A DNA stretch of 64,000 nt from Kuafuiihalomonas sp050331295. GTDB lineage: Bacteria > Myxococcota > Kuafuiibacteriia > Kuafuiibacteriales > Kuafuiibacteriaceae. This document shows, piece by piece, positions 8,381-17,038 of the stretch (the stretch's first letter is position 1; each line of letters begins with the position of its first letter). The notes beneath the pieces are model-generated. The model did not search any database, was not told the DNA's origin, and was given only the letters and a program-made list of their open reading frames with translations. Both the position numbers and the translations under genes were made by a program. The stretch covers positions 248,001-312,000 of the forward strand of contig JBHJGZ010000004.1 of NCBI GenBank assembly GCA_050331295.1, in the 5' to 3' direction.

Positions 8381-10696
8381 TCATAGACCGAGCGCCATCA
8401 CTTCCGGCGACTGGCACGCCAAAACGAAGACGGAGCGAAGAGCGTCGAAACGCGACGCGCCTTGGTCACGTGCGTCGGAGAAGTGCTGTAGGAGGCGAGC
8501 CTCCGCGACCGCTCGCCGCGAATGGGTCGGGTGCAGCCCCATCAGTTCCTCGACGATCTGCGGAATGGTCTCCACCTCGGGATCGGCTGGGCGATAGCGG
8601 TTGCCGCTGCCAACCAGTTGGCTGGAGATCCGGGTGCACAGCTGCTCGGCTGCTGCGAAATGGAAAGAGCTCGTATCCGCCGTCTGAACGACGTCGACCC
8701 CACCGCGAACGAACTCGTCGTCGGGGAGAAGGCCCAGACTCGAACCTGCGAATGAGCAGGCATCGTCTGTGCCCAGACGTTGGTCGAGAATCTGGCACAG
8801 GTGAGAGGTACGGGTGATGCTGACCACCGGCTGGTTGGCTTCGAAGGTCGAAACGTACGATGCTCCAGTGACCAGAGGCGACGCGAACAGCTCGCGAACC
8901 AAGGTCTTGAAATCGAAATCGCTATCGACAAAGGCCTGCACCACGCGCTGGAACTCGGGGTCCGATTCCTCGCACGGCATCGAGTTGGCGTAGCGACAGA
9001 GCTTCTGGGTCCAGGCCACCGGAAATTGCGGATGATCGGCGAGCGTCTGACCGAGGCCGGGAAGGCCTGGATTGGCCTCGGTGACCCCACCGAAGGCAAA
9101 ATTGGCCAGACCGACGTCATCCTCGGTGCTCCTCTGATACACCTCGGTAAACTCGTTCATGAAGTAGAGGCGCATCGGGTCCAGGCTCCGGTGGCACCCG
9201 TAACAGGCGGTGGTTGGCTCGGCGTGGTCCTGGTCCAGGCCGTCGGTGTTCGGCTGTGGTGTTTGGTCGGCGACGGTGTAAGAGGCACCCAAAGCCGTGA
9301 TCAGTGCCTGGTTGATCGTCACCCGAAACTGGTTGTCGGCGTTGGTCTGCCAATTCGATAGGAAAGCCAGGGTTGTGAAGAAGCCGACACGGGGCACACG
9401 AACGAAGATCTCATTCGACGAGCGAAGGCGGAGGACATCGTAGAACGGGACGAGATCTTGGTCGCCGACCCGAATGGTCACCGGACGCCAGTCGGTGAAG
9501 TCGCTTGGCCGAAACACGATATCGTCCTGCCGATGGTTGCTGGCGTTTCGGCAGACGATCTGGCCGGTCATCATCTCGATGACGTGAGATGCCCGGAACG
9601 GACTCTGTGTATTGCAGTTCTGGCGAAGGTCCGGCACGTACCAGGTCCGATTGTCGATCATCCATCTCAGCGTCACGGGGTCAGGTGCGCCGTCGGGGAC
9701 GGCTCGGGTCACGACGTGTTCCTGGCGTCGTTCGGAAGCATCCTGGTCCGTGTACAGAAGCATCGACAAGAGAGCCGTCGTCATCATCCATCGCTGAGTG
9801 GTCAAGATCTCAGTGAAGCTCCGATCGTCGGTCACGATCTCCAGGGCCGTACGTCCGAATGACTCTTGTGCATTTCGCTGCATCTCGTCGAGATTGCCGC
9901 CCCGAACACGGTCGAGCTGGTCTTCGAACTCGACGTCTCCGACCAGACGCTGCTGAAGCGCGACCTCAAAGAAGCCCAGCATCTTCGTTTCGAACTCGGG
10001 CGTGTCGACCCAGTCCGAGACGAAGGTGTGGATGGCGGCGGGGTCATCGTTTACGGCCGCGACCTCGACGTCGGTGACTGCACTCCCCACGAGAAGCCCT
10101 TTGACCTTTGCGAGGTAGCTCTCAGGGGGCACCGGCTCATACTCGGCACTGGGTAGAGGAGGCGGCGGCGGAGGGCTGTAGTCCTCCACCATGTCTTGCA
10201 CCCATTCCTCGAAGCACTGGAGGTCGGTTTCGCTCACGCCGTTCCCTTGAAACGGCATGATCACGCTGCACGGATCTGGGTGTGCAGCATAGCGGACCGG
10301 GTCGACCAGCAGGAGAAGCAAGCTTGATTGCGGATCATCGGGGTCGACGAGGGGAGTGCCTCCGCAAGCGTCGGTGGTTGATTCGATGCCCACCAACCTG
10401 GAGGCTGCGTTGGGACTGAGGAGGTCGAGTCCGCCCACGAACTGTGCTCCGTGGCAGCCGGAGTCGGTACAGCCATTCCTCGGAGCGGCGAGGACCTCTC
10501 CCATGTCACACAACGAGCTTGGATTCCCGGTGCCCTGGGCGTCCTCCGGATCCGAATCGGGCGGACGCGCGTCGGCCGAATCCGGCGCGACGTCGTCCGG
10601 CACCTTCGACGTCGTTTCGCCAATCATCCCCTCGCACGCGACGGCCGACAGCGTCACGATCAGCACAATCCACCTCAGCACCGTGTGGACTATCAC
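8381..10696 (-). CDS. DUF1592/DUF1588-like cytochrome-c-type lipoprotein
   Basis: A 771-residue protein with a hydrophobic leader ending in SAVAC (Cys21), consistent with a lipoprotein. The N-terminal part has NGCTDSGCHGAQFVGGLDL, a cytochrome-like motif with Cx4CH spacing. A true heme-c motif CYGCH occurs near residue 497, followed by RSLDPMRLYFMNEFTEVY as in the DUF1588/1592/1585 group. Proline-rich PPPPPPLPS separates the N-terminal module. Repeated partner motifs (DWVDTPEFETKMLGFFEVALQQRL; QKLCRYANSMPCEESDPEF) suit the planctomycete-type family paired with DUF1501. It starts at GTG 10696 behind a hairpin covering its ribosome-binding site. Probably a periplasmic or surface heme protein acting with the downstream DUF1501 partner. 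Confidence 0.8.
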   Translation of the reverse strand: MIVHTVLRWIVLIVTLSAVACEGMIGETTSKVPDDVAPDSADARPPDSDPEDAQGTGNPSSLCDMGEVLAAPRNGCTDSGCHGAQFVGGLDLLSPNAASRLVGIESTTDACGGTPLVDPDDPQSSLLLLLVDPVRYAAHPDPCSVIMPFQGNGVSETDLQCFEEWVQDMVEDYSPPPPPPLPSAEYEPVPPESYLAKVKGLLVGSAVTDVEVAAVNDDPAAIHTFVSDWVDTPEFETKMLGFFEVALQQRLVGDVEFEDQLDRVRGGNLDEMQRNAQESFGRTALEIVTDDRSFTEILTTQRWMMTTALLSMLLYTDQDASERRQEHVVTRAVPDGAPDPVTLRWMIDNRTWYVPDLRQNCNTQSPFRASHVIEMMTGQIVCRNASNHRQDDIVFRPSDFTDWRPVTIRVGDQDLVPFYDVLRLRSSNEIFVRVPRVGFFTTLAFLSNWQTNADNQFRVTINQALITALGASYTVADQTPQPNTDGLDQDHAEPTTACYGCHRSLDPMRLYFMNEFTEVYQRSTEDDVGLANFAFGGVTEANPGLPGLGQTLADHPQFPVAWTQKLCRYANSMPCEESDPEFQRVVQAFVDSDFDFKTLVRELFASPLVTGASYVSTFEANQPVVSITRTSHLCQILDQRLGTDDACSFAGSSLGLLPDDEFVRGGVDVVQTADTSSFHFAAAEQLCTRISSQLVGSGNRYRPADPEVETIPQIVEELMGLHPTHSRRAVAEARLLQHFSDARDQGASRFDALRSVFVLACQSPEVMALGL

Positions 10697-10720
10697 CGAT
10701 CCTCGCCTGCTTCGGCGAGG
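10697..10720 (-). promoter_or_regulatory. Hairpin that includes the ribosome-binding site of the DUF1592-like gene
   Basis: On the minus strand the leader reads CCTCGCC, loop GAAGCA, GGCGAGG, then ATCG and the GTG start. The seven base pairs are perfect, and the 3' arm carries the GAGG Shine-Dalgarno-like element 4 bases before the start. Folding would hide the ribosome-binding site, so translation could be controlled by temperature, a protein or transcript context. No T-tract follows on the minus strand, so it is not a classic terminator of this gene. Confidence 0.45.
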
Positions 10721-11124
10721 CCATTTACCGTTTGTTTTGTGACAACTAAGGGTGGAGAGGACAGTCGTCCTCGGTCAGAGCCCCGTTCCCCGGTGGGTAG
10801 ACCCGGTTCAGACCTGATTTCTCGGGCCGAAAGGTAAGAGAAGTTGCGACTTGCGCGCCTTCTCTCGGATGTGTGCTCCTCCGAGCCGAGAGCCCGATCT
10901 GTGGGTGCCGGATCGTCGTCTGGTCGTGCACGGCAGCGTCCGTCGTCGAATCACCTCTCCACTTCGCATCGACTAATTGCATCCGCCGGATGCGCCACAG
11001 CTCGACATCGTACAACGGTCGAGCATCCGCTCAGGATCGTGAACTCCTCGAGCCATGGTTGGGGTGCCAAGAATCGTTTCAAGCGATTTGACACCCAAGC
11101 GATTGCGTCGAATCGATGCTTGAA
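10721..11124. other. Intergenic region without a recognisable gene
   Basis: About 400 bases between the DUF1592-like gene leader and tRNA-Thr. I see no frame with credible coding character in either direction. The only structured element noticed is a short inverted repeat, GAGGAC-AGTC-GTCCTC, at 10757-10772. It could be an operator or part of the promoter region of the minus-strand gene. Confidence 0.5.
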
Positions 11125-11197
11125 AGCCGACAACTGGACTCGAACCAGCGGCCTACGGTTTACGAAACCGTTGCTCTACCAACTGAGCTATGTCGGC
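11125..11197 (-). tRNA. tRNA-Thr (anticodon CGT)
   Basis: On the minus strand a 73-base cloverleaf begins GCCGACA and ends TGTCGGC plus discriminator T, giving a perfect 7-bp acceptor stem. The D arm is GCTCAGTTGGTAGAGC. The anticodon arm has stem ACGGT/ACCGT around loop TTCGTAA with anticodon CGT, reading ACG Thr codons. The T arm carries GGTTCGAGTCC. CCA is not encoded. Confidence 0.95.
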
Positions 11198-11208
11198 GAA
11201 GGCTGCGG

Positions 11209-11237
11209 AAGCTAGAGCAATGGACGGAGAGGTGCAA
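11209..11237 (-). promoter_or_regulatory. Putative sigma-70-type promoter of tRNA-Thr
   Basis: On the minus strand TTGCAC (-35) and TAGCTT (-10) are 17 bases apart. The -10 ends 11 bases before the tRNA 5' end. The same geometry is seen before the other two tRNA genes in the window. Confidence 0.4.
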
Positions 11238-11319
11238 GGGCGGAGGCCGTTCCATGCGCCGACCCACGCCGAGCGTGCCGTCAGGTAAAGCACGGGTGTC
11301 GGTCCCGAAAGGACGCGGA

Positions 11320-14300
11320 TCAGCCGCCGGTGAGGAGCAGTTCCTCCGCCGCTTCCTGGAGGTCCTCGGGCGCGTGGGGAAGGTCGACGCAGCGCTGAAG
11401 GTGGACCCGAGACTCCGGAGTGACGCGACGGCTGGCCAGACTCAAGCCCAAGAGACACGCCGCATCCGCATTCTCCGCGTTCAGACTCACCGCTCGCTTC
11501 AAGTACTTCTGCGCCTGTGGTTCTCGCCCAAAACGCGACAAGATGTTGGCGAGGGAGACCAACGCGACCTCGTCGCTCGGATTCGCGCGGAGAGCCTTCT
11601 GAAATGCTTCCATCGCGCGCCGGTCCTTGTTCTGTTTGGAGTAGGAGGTACCGATGTCGGTATATACCGACGCATCCTGGGGTTCCTGCTGCCGGTACGC
11701 ATTGAACCATTTGAGTGCTCGCCGGTACTGATGACGCTCGACCGCGGTCCATCCCAGAGCACGCATGGCTTCGGAGAACCGGCTGTTGAGCTGCAGGGCC
11801 TTCTCGTATGCCGTGATGGCTTCGAACAGCGAGTTGTTCCTCTCCAGAGCGCGGCCGAGCCAGTACTGATACTCGGCGTTGGTGGGTTCACGTTCCACCG
11901 CCCGGCGCATGCTGGTCACGGCGTCGGCGAACCTTCGCTCGAGGTACGCCACCCGGGCTTCCCAAAATCGCACCCGATCGTCGTCGTGGCCCAGCTCGTT
12001 TTCGATGGCCTGAGCGCGGTTCAAAGCCTTCGACGCCGCCTTCATGTCGGGGGGATTTCGCTCCACGAAGGCCGCTGCCATGCGGAGGTGGGGCCTGACA
12101 TCCTCATCGTCCAATGCGGCAGCTCCAGCATACAGCGCCAATGCGGCTTGCAGTTCTCCATCGAGCTCGAGAGCTCGGCCGAACTCGAACATGACCTTGG
12201 GGTCGGTGGGTCCTTCCCGGAGGGCCCGAACATAGATGGGAATCGCTTCCGAAAGCTGCTCAGCCGCGGATGGATCCGGTTGCTTGGAAGCCATGTCCCG
12301 AAGCACGTTGGCTTGCCCGACCAGGGCCCCCACTTCATTGGAATCGAAGGCTTCTGCCTTGCGGTACACGGCCAAGGCTTTTTGCAGGGCGCCTTGTCGG
12401 GCCAAACCATCGGCGAGGAGCGTGCGGGCGCGCGCATCTCGGGGGGCGAGCTTCACGGCGGCGCGGGCGTGCTCGACCGCGCTGTCGATGGCGCCCGACT
12501 CGAGCTCGAGGCGGGCCAGCGCCATCCGGGGCCGGGGACTCTTCGGGGCGATGCGAGCCGCGCGGCGCAGCGCGTTTCGAGCATCCTTCATCTTTCCCAA
12601 AGCCTGGTTGAATTCTGCTTCGTGCAGGCTCGGCCGTGGGTCCCTCGGGTCGATCTTGCGTACCGCTTCGAGATCCAGAAACGCCTTGGCCACGTTGTCG
12701 GTGCCGATCTGCGCCCGGGCGCGGGCTAGAAGAGCCGGAACCGACTGAGATTCGCGGTCCAGGATCGGTGACAGCTTCGAAAGCGCATCCTCGATTCGAT
12801 CTTGAGAGACGTCGGCGACCGCTGCCAGCGCTGCGAGCTGCGGATCACTGGGTTTGAGGCGATGACCTTCTCGAACCAGATCAGCCACCCTGGCGACCTC
12901 TCCTCGGGCATCCATCTCTGTCCCCACCGAGGCATACAACGCTGGACGTGCTTCGGTGGGGAGGCCTTCGTTAGCGATTCGCGCCGCCGCAAGCCGGGCG
13001 CGACGCGCCTCACCAGGTTGTCCGAGGGCTTCGTAGGTTTCGGCCGCGGCCAATGGAGCGGGACCGAACTCGGGTGCGAGTTCGGAGGTGCGGTCGAACC
13101 ACCACGCTGCCGTCTCGGGGTCTTCGAGTCGTTTGGCCATCCGACCCATGGACCACGACGCCGGTGCAAACTCGCTCTCGGCAACCAGCGCCCGGTCGAA
13201 GGCAGCCATCGCTTCGCGTAGCTTGTCTTGCTCCGAAAGCGCGAGACCCGTCAGCCAATGGAAGGGGGCGCCCATGGCGTCCGACGAGGCCGGCTCCAAC
13301 AGTGCGAGTGCGCCCTCGGCATCGCCTTTCAGGATGGAAAGACCGGCCCGGGTTTCGAGGGCCTTCAGCGAACCGTCCTGACCGGCGTCTGCGGTGGTCA
13401 GATCTTGCCCCTCGAGCCGCGACACCGCGGCTTCGATCTCGTCGAGTCGGAAGAGCTCGAGACCGTAGAGAAGTCCGGCTCGAACCCGTGCGTGCGCTTC
13501 GACCAGGAGGTTGGTCGAGGTCGCTGGAGCGCCGTCGAGGGTGGCGAAGACGGACCGAAACCCTTCGTATCCGTGGGATGCAACGCGTCCGGACAAGGCC
13601 TCAGGGTCAACCTTTTTGGGCGGTGGAGGCGGCGGGGCCGGTGGTGGAGGCGGCGGAGGGGGCGTCAACGCGTATCGAACCAGACCTGGGATTCCGAAGA
13701 ATCCAGCCGGCGTGAACAAGTGCGTATACACACCAGCCGAGACCACGGCGACCGCGACGACAAACGCGATGATGTGCTTTCGATAAGTCTGCCAAACCGA
13801 TGGCAGCTCCGGAATCTCGCCCACCTCCAAGACTTCCATGGCGGCGGAGCGGGAAAGGTCCGAGGATGCAGATCCGGAGCCGGCAGATGAAGGACCGCCC
13901 CTCCTGCGGGAAGGCGAGCCTCCGATTTCCTTCATCAGCGCCTCCATCGAGGAGGAGGATCCTTCTCCGGTTTCGGCAAGCCCTTCGTGGACGTCGGCGG
14001 ATGAGGCCCTGGACGGGACGTCCAACGACCTCGGCGCACTAGAGGGGACGTCCAGAGAACGGGTCGATGGCAGCGCCCCGGTATCCAGCTTCAGCTCGCC
14101 GTATTCGTCGAGGGCGGCCGTACTCGGGGGAGCATAAGCGTCCGGAAGGTTCGCCGGCGCCACCACGTCGCTGCTCGCGGGCGCTGGATAGTCGATCCCA
14201 TGGGGCGCTGGAAGGTCCGTGCCTGCCGACATGGGCAAGTCGACTTGACCGTAGTCCATCGGGTCGGAAGGTGCATACAGACCCTCGATGGTCTCGTTCA

Positions 14301-15363
14301 AAGCTGGATGGCTGGTCATGGCTCGCCATCGGACGCCATCCGTCGACACGTCTTCCTGGCCCATGAGCTCACCATTTCGCAACATTGCTTGCAAACGCGG
14401 AACCCCGAACGGGCCTTCGACCCGGCCATCTCGATGGCGGAGCCGGAGCTCCTCGTGGACCGGGCGTTCTTTGGCGCCCCCGGCCAGCGCATTCTTGTCG
14501 TCGATGAACTGAAGCACGTCGGCCGAGTGTGGCGACGAGGCTTCCGCCCGGTCCGGAAGGTCTGAAGGCTCACGGACACCTTCCTTGAGACCAGGAAGAT
14601 CTTCCAGCGGGTGGGGCGCGGGGCTCGGTCCGGCACCCATGCTGGACGACCGCCCGTCGTCTCGAAGTCCGGGCAGATCGTCATATTCTCGCGGTGCTGG
14701 GTGCGACCCGGTTCTCCGCACGCTGGTCGTGGTGGGGATACTGGAGTCGCGGACCGCGTCTCGAGGCATGCTGGGCTCGACCGCAGGAGGCGGTGTGTGG
14801 TCCAAGCCGAGGTCGATCTCATCGGCCGGCGTGGGCCTCGACGGCGCCAACGGGGCCGGAGCCGCCGAATCAGAAACCGATCCAAAGGACGGCAGGGTGG
14901 TCATGGTCGGCTCTCGCCCTGGCTCGGCCCGGGCGGTGGAGGGAACGGACGGGAAGGACTTCATCTCGGACCGCAGCGCCTCGAACGGATCCAAGGACTC
15001 AGCCTCTGACGAAGGAGCAGGAGGGGCTGATGGGTCCGGTGCCTCAGAAGGAGCCGCCGCGCGTCCCGGGAGCGGGACGGCTCCCTCCGGCGGACCATGG
15101 GGTTGGGTGGGACTCGGACGCCGACGGGGACGCGGGACAGGTGCCGACGACCCCTCCCGCGGAGCTTGCGCCGATGTCCGACCTGACGGGTTGCGGGCAG
15201 TCCCCGCGACGGATCCCGCGAGCGGAACGGGCTCTTCCGATGCCGGAGGACGGACCACGAAGGTATGTTGGCAGTTCGGACAGCGGATGCTCACCCCAGA
15301 GGGTGCGATGCGGCTGTCTTCCACCGCGTACCGGGCACTGCACGCTGGGCAGGTGATGTTCAT
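11320..15363 (-). CDS. Giant zinc-ribbon / GYF-like / TPR membrane protein
   Basis: A 1347-residue protein with several modules. Residues 5-31 form an MJ0042-type zinc ribbon with Cys5, Cys8, Cys28 and Cys31. A long low-complexity Pro/Ser/Asp region follows, then a GYF_2/DUF4339-like domain near 308-365 (HRDGRVEGPFGVPRLQAML). One transmembrane helix lies near 525-550 (AFVVAVAVVSAGVYTHLF), followed by a run of prolines near 570-585. From about 610 to the end there are a dozen or more TPR-like repeats, such as GALVGQANVLRDM and AEYQYWLGRALERNNSLFEAI. The zinc ribbon and GYF-like domain should be cytoplasmic and the TPR array periplasmic. Related architectures are common in Myxococcota, some linked to gliding motility or envelope assembly, but the role here is unknown. 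It is divergent from the PspA-like gene. Confidence 0.85.
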   Translation of the reverse strand: MNITCPACSARYAVEDSRIAPSGVSIRCPNCQHTFVVRPPASEEPVPLAGSVAGTARNPSGRTSAQAPREGSSAPVPRPRRRPSPTQPHGPPEGAVPLPGRAAAPSEAPDPSAPPAPSSEAESLDPFEALRSEMKSFPSVPSTARAEPGREPTMTTLPSFGSVSDSAAPAPLAPSRPTPADEIDLGLDHTPPPAVEPSMPRDAVRDSSIPTTTSVRRTGSHPAPREYDDLPGLRDDGRSSSMGAGPSPAPHPLEDLPGLKEGVREPSDLPDRAEASSPHSADVLQFIDDKNALAGGAKERPVHEELRLRHRDGRVEGPFGVPRLQAMLRNGELMGQEDVSTDGVRWRAMTSHPALNETIEGLYAPSDPMDYGQVDLPMSAGTDLPAPHGIDYPAPASSDVVAPANLPDAYAPPSTAALDEYGELKLDTGALPSTRSLDVPSSAPRSLDVPSRASSADVHEGLAETGEGSSSSMEALMKEIGGSPSRRRGGPSSAGSGSASSDLSRSAAMEVLEVGEIPELPSVWQTYRKHIIAFVVAVAVVSAGVYTHLFTPAGFFGIPGLVRYALTPPPPPPPPAPPPPPPKKVDPEALSGRVASHGYEGFRSVFATLDGAPATSTNLLVEAHARVRAGLLYGLELFRLDEIEAAVSRLEGQDLTTADAGQDGSLKALETRAGLSILKGDAEGALALLEPASSDAMGAPFHWLTGLALSEQDKLREAMAAFDRALVAESEFAPASWSMGRMAKRLEDPETAAWWFDRTSELAPEFGPAPLAAAETYEALGQPGEARRARLAAARIANEGLPTEARPALYASVGTEMDARGEVARVADLVREGHRLKPSDPQLAALAAVADVSQDRIEDALSKLSPILDRESQSVPALLARARAQIGTDNVAKAFLDLEAVRKIDPRDPRPSLHEAEFNQALGKMKDARNALRRAARIAPKSPRPRMALARLELESGAIDSAVEHARAAVKLAPRDARARTLLADGLARQGALQKALAVYRKAEAFDSNEVGALVGQANVLRDMASKQPDPSAAEQLSEAIPIYVRALREGPTDPKVMFEFGRALELDGELQAALALYAGAAALDDEDVRPHLRMAAAFVERNPPDMKAASKALNRAQAIENELGHDDDRVRFWEARVAYLERRFADAVTSMRRAVEREPTNAEYQYWLGRALERNNSLFEAITAYEKALQLNSRFSEAMRALGWTAVERHQYRRALKWFNAYRQQEPQDASVYTDIGTSYSKQNKDRRAMEAFQKALRANPSDEVALVSLANILSRFGREPQAQKYLKRAVSLNAENADAACLLGLSLASRRVTPESRVHLQRCVDLPHAPEDLQEAAEELLLTGG

Positions 15364-15472
15364 CGGCGCCGACGGAATCTATCAACCGTCCCGGGGGCTT
15401 GTCGAATCGGCAGGGGTGGCAGGGGAGCACGCACGCTTGACGAGGGTGCCGCCGGTGACTACGTGCATCCCC

Positions 15473-16189
15473 ATGGCCAAGTCCGGCGGTTTCTTCACGC
15501 GTCTTTCCAATCTTTGGTCTGGGTTCTTGTCGTTGTGGGTGGGTGACCTCGAGAAAAATCATCCCGAGATCGCCTACGAAAACTCCATCAATTCCATGGT
15601 CGAGAAGTACACCACCCTGAAGAAGGCCACCGCGGCCATCATTCGAAGGCGAGAGGAGATCGAGCAGCGCTATCGCGTCCGCAAGACCTCACTCGATCAG
15701 GTTCGCCTCGATCTGGACACGGCGATGGAGACCGAGGAAGACGATTTGGCACTGGTCCTCATCTCCAAGAAGAACGCGCTCGAAACGGAGGTTTCTGACC
15801 TCGCCGGGGAACTGGACCAAGCGCGGCAAGACGCGGAGGACGCCAAGGCTTCGCTTCTCAATGTTCAAGCCGAAATCGACAAGCTGAAGTCCGAAAAGGA
15901 CCGCATGCTGGCCAAGATGGAGAGCTCGAAAGCGCGGATTCAGGTTCAGGAGCAGCTCGAGGGGCTTTCGGTGGATGCCGAAGTCCGAGCGCTGGACAAT
16001 GTTCGACAGCACATCGAGACCCTGTCGGCCGAAGCGAACCTCAACAAGGAGCTTCAAGGACAGTCGATGGAAGGCCGCTTGCGAAAGCTCCGTCTTCAGA
16101 CCGGCGAAGTGACCGCGCGCCGCGAGCTGGAAGAACTGAAGGCGAAGCGAGCTCAAGCCGCCCAACAGCAGGCGCAAAAAACGCTGTAG
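15473..16189 (+). CDS. PspA/IM30-family coiled-coil protein
   Basis: A 238-residue protein, nearly all alpha-helical and charged. The N-terminal amphipathic part (MAKSGGFFTRLSNLWSGFLSLWVGDLEK) is followed by AYENSINSMVEKYTTLKKATAAIIRRREEIEQRY, DDLALVLISKKNALE and long heptads. This matches the ESCRT-III-like PspA/Vipp1 fold, which coats and stabilises membranes under stress. Start ATG 15473 is the first plausible Met; an in-frame GTG at 15456 is possible, and no clear Shine-Dalgarno is seen. A membrane coiled-coil gene follows 15 bases downstream and is probably co-transcribed. No PspBC or PspF gene is visible. Confidence 0.8.
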   Translation: MAKSGGFFTRLSNLWSGFLSLWVGDLEKNHPEIAYENSINSMVEKYTTLKKATAAIIRRREEIEQRYRVRKTSLDQVRLDLDTAMETEEDDLALVLISKKNALETEVSDLAGELDQARQDAEDAKASLLNVQAEIDKLKSEKDRMLAKMESSKARIQVQEQLEGLSVDAEVRALDNVRQHIETLSAEANLNKELQGQSMEGRLRKLRLQTGEVTARRELEELKAKRAQAAQQQAQKTL

Positions 16190-16204
16190 GGTCCAGGGCC
16201 GCGC

Positions 16205-16825
16205 GTGGTGGGGCGTTGGACCCATGTGGCGTTCCTCCTCGGGGCCGGAGTGCTGTCCTCGATCTTGGTGGGGGCGTGGACGCCGATGCTGGTGACCGGC
16301 GTGCTCGCCGCGGTTTCGGCATTCATCGTTGAGGATGGGCCCAAGGTGGTCGATGCGCCGGAGGGTCGGGTGCCGGCCAAGATGTTGGAAGAACTCTCGG
16401 ACCAGGACAGGAAGCGGCTCTACGGGCTCGAGTCCACGCGCGACGCCATCGAGCAGCTGATCGCAGAAAGGGAGACGGGCACGGAAGAGCTCTGGGAACC
16501 CGAGCTTCGACGGGTTGATGACGCGCTCCTCGCTTTCGCGCGACTCGCCCGGCGCAGGGCCCGAAACGAAGCGTTCCTGAACACGGTTTCCAACCGGACG
16601 TCGCCCGATGCGCACGGAGCGCAGGTGCAGCTCGAACGGACCCAGAATCGCCTCGAGCACCAGCTGGCGGACATCGAGCGAACCCTGACCGCAATCCGAG
16701 ACCGACTGGCCTCACGGGCGGATACCCATGCGACCGAGGAAGCCCTCGGAGAGCTTCGGACGCGGGTCGAAGCCCTGGAGCGCGCCGAGGCCGAAATCCG
16801 GCAGCTGAGTGCCGCCTCGCGTTGA
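16205..16825 (+). CDS. Membrane-anchored coiled-coil protein downstream of the PspA-like gene
   Basis: A 206-residue protein starting at GTG 16205. Two N-terminal hydrophobic segments (THVAFLLGAGVLSSILVGAW and MLVTGVLAAVSAFIV) form a hairpin anchor. A cytoplasmic region rich in Arg, Glu and Leu follows, with heptad character to the end (LERTQNRLEHQLADIERTLTAIRDRLASR; LGELRTRVEALERAEAEIRQL). No enzyme motif is visible. Position right after the PspA-like gene suggests a membrane docking partner, analogous in position to PspB/PspC but not homologous by eye. The -35 element of tRNA-Arg overlaps its stop codon. Confidence 0.65.
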   Translation: MVGRWTHVAFLLGAGVLSSILVGAWTPMLVTGVLAAVSAFIVEDGPKVVDAPEGRVPAKMLEELSDQDRKRLYGLESTRDAIEQLIAERETGTEELWEPELRRVDDALLAFARLARRRARNEAFLNTVSNRTSPDAHGAQVQLERTQNRLEHQLADIERTLTAIRDRLASRADTHATEEALGELRTRVEALERAEAEIRQLSAASR

Positions 16826-16850
16826 CTCGACCAGCTCATCGTGTTGTGAC
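16822..16850 (+). promoter_or_regulatory. Putative promoter of tRNA-Arg
   Basis: TTGACT (16822-16827, overlapping the upstream stop codon) and TGTGAC (16845-16850) are 17 bases apart, 11 bases before the tRNA. The -35 matches five of six consensus bases; the -10 is weak. Confidence 0.4.
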
Positions 16851-16861
16851 CTCCGGCCCAC

Positions 16862-16935
16862 GCACCCGTAGCTCAGCTGGATAGAGCGCCGGACTACGAA
16901 TCCGGAGGTCGTAGGTTCGACTCCTTCCGGGTGCG
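16862..16935 (+). tRNA. tRNA-Arg (anticodon ACG)
   Basis: A 74-base cloverleaf: acceptor GCACCCG/CGGGTGC with discriminator G, D arm GCTCAGCTGGATAGAGC, anticodon loop CTACGAA with anticodon ACG between CCGGA and TCCGG. The T arm is GTAGG-TTCGACT-CCTTC with one T/T mismatch. The first anticodon base A would be deaminated to inosine by TadA, whose gene is at 43268. The 3' end is repeated at 17389. Confidence 0.93.
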
Positions 16936-17038
16936 AAAGGAATCCGGTGACATCGGCGATATGGCCCGACGTCCGGGCATTCCAGACGTCGGTCTGCCTC
17001 TGGCATCCTGGCGGCATCCATGATTGTCCACCGCCTCG

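Noticed and set aside
11116..12729. 537-residue open frame on the plus strand through tRNA-Thr and the TPR gene
   Set aside because: It runs across a tRNA and antisense to clear TPR repeats; the composition is typical of a shadow frame.
15364..15472. Possible sigma-54 promoter before the PspA-like gene
   Set aside because: GGCAGGGGAGCACGC looks similar at first, but the GG and GC elements do not have the required 10-base spacing, and no PspF-like activator is present.
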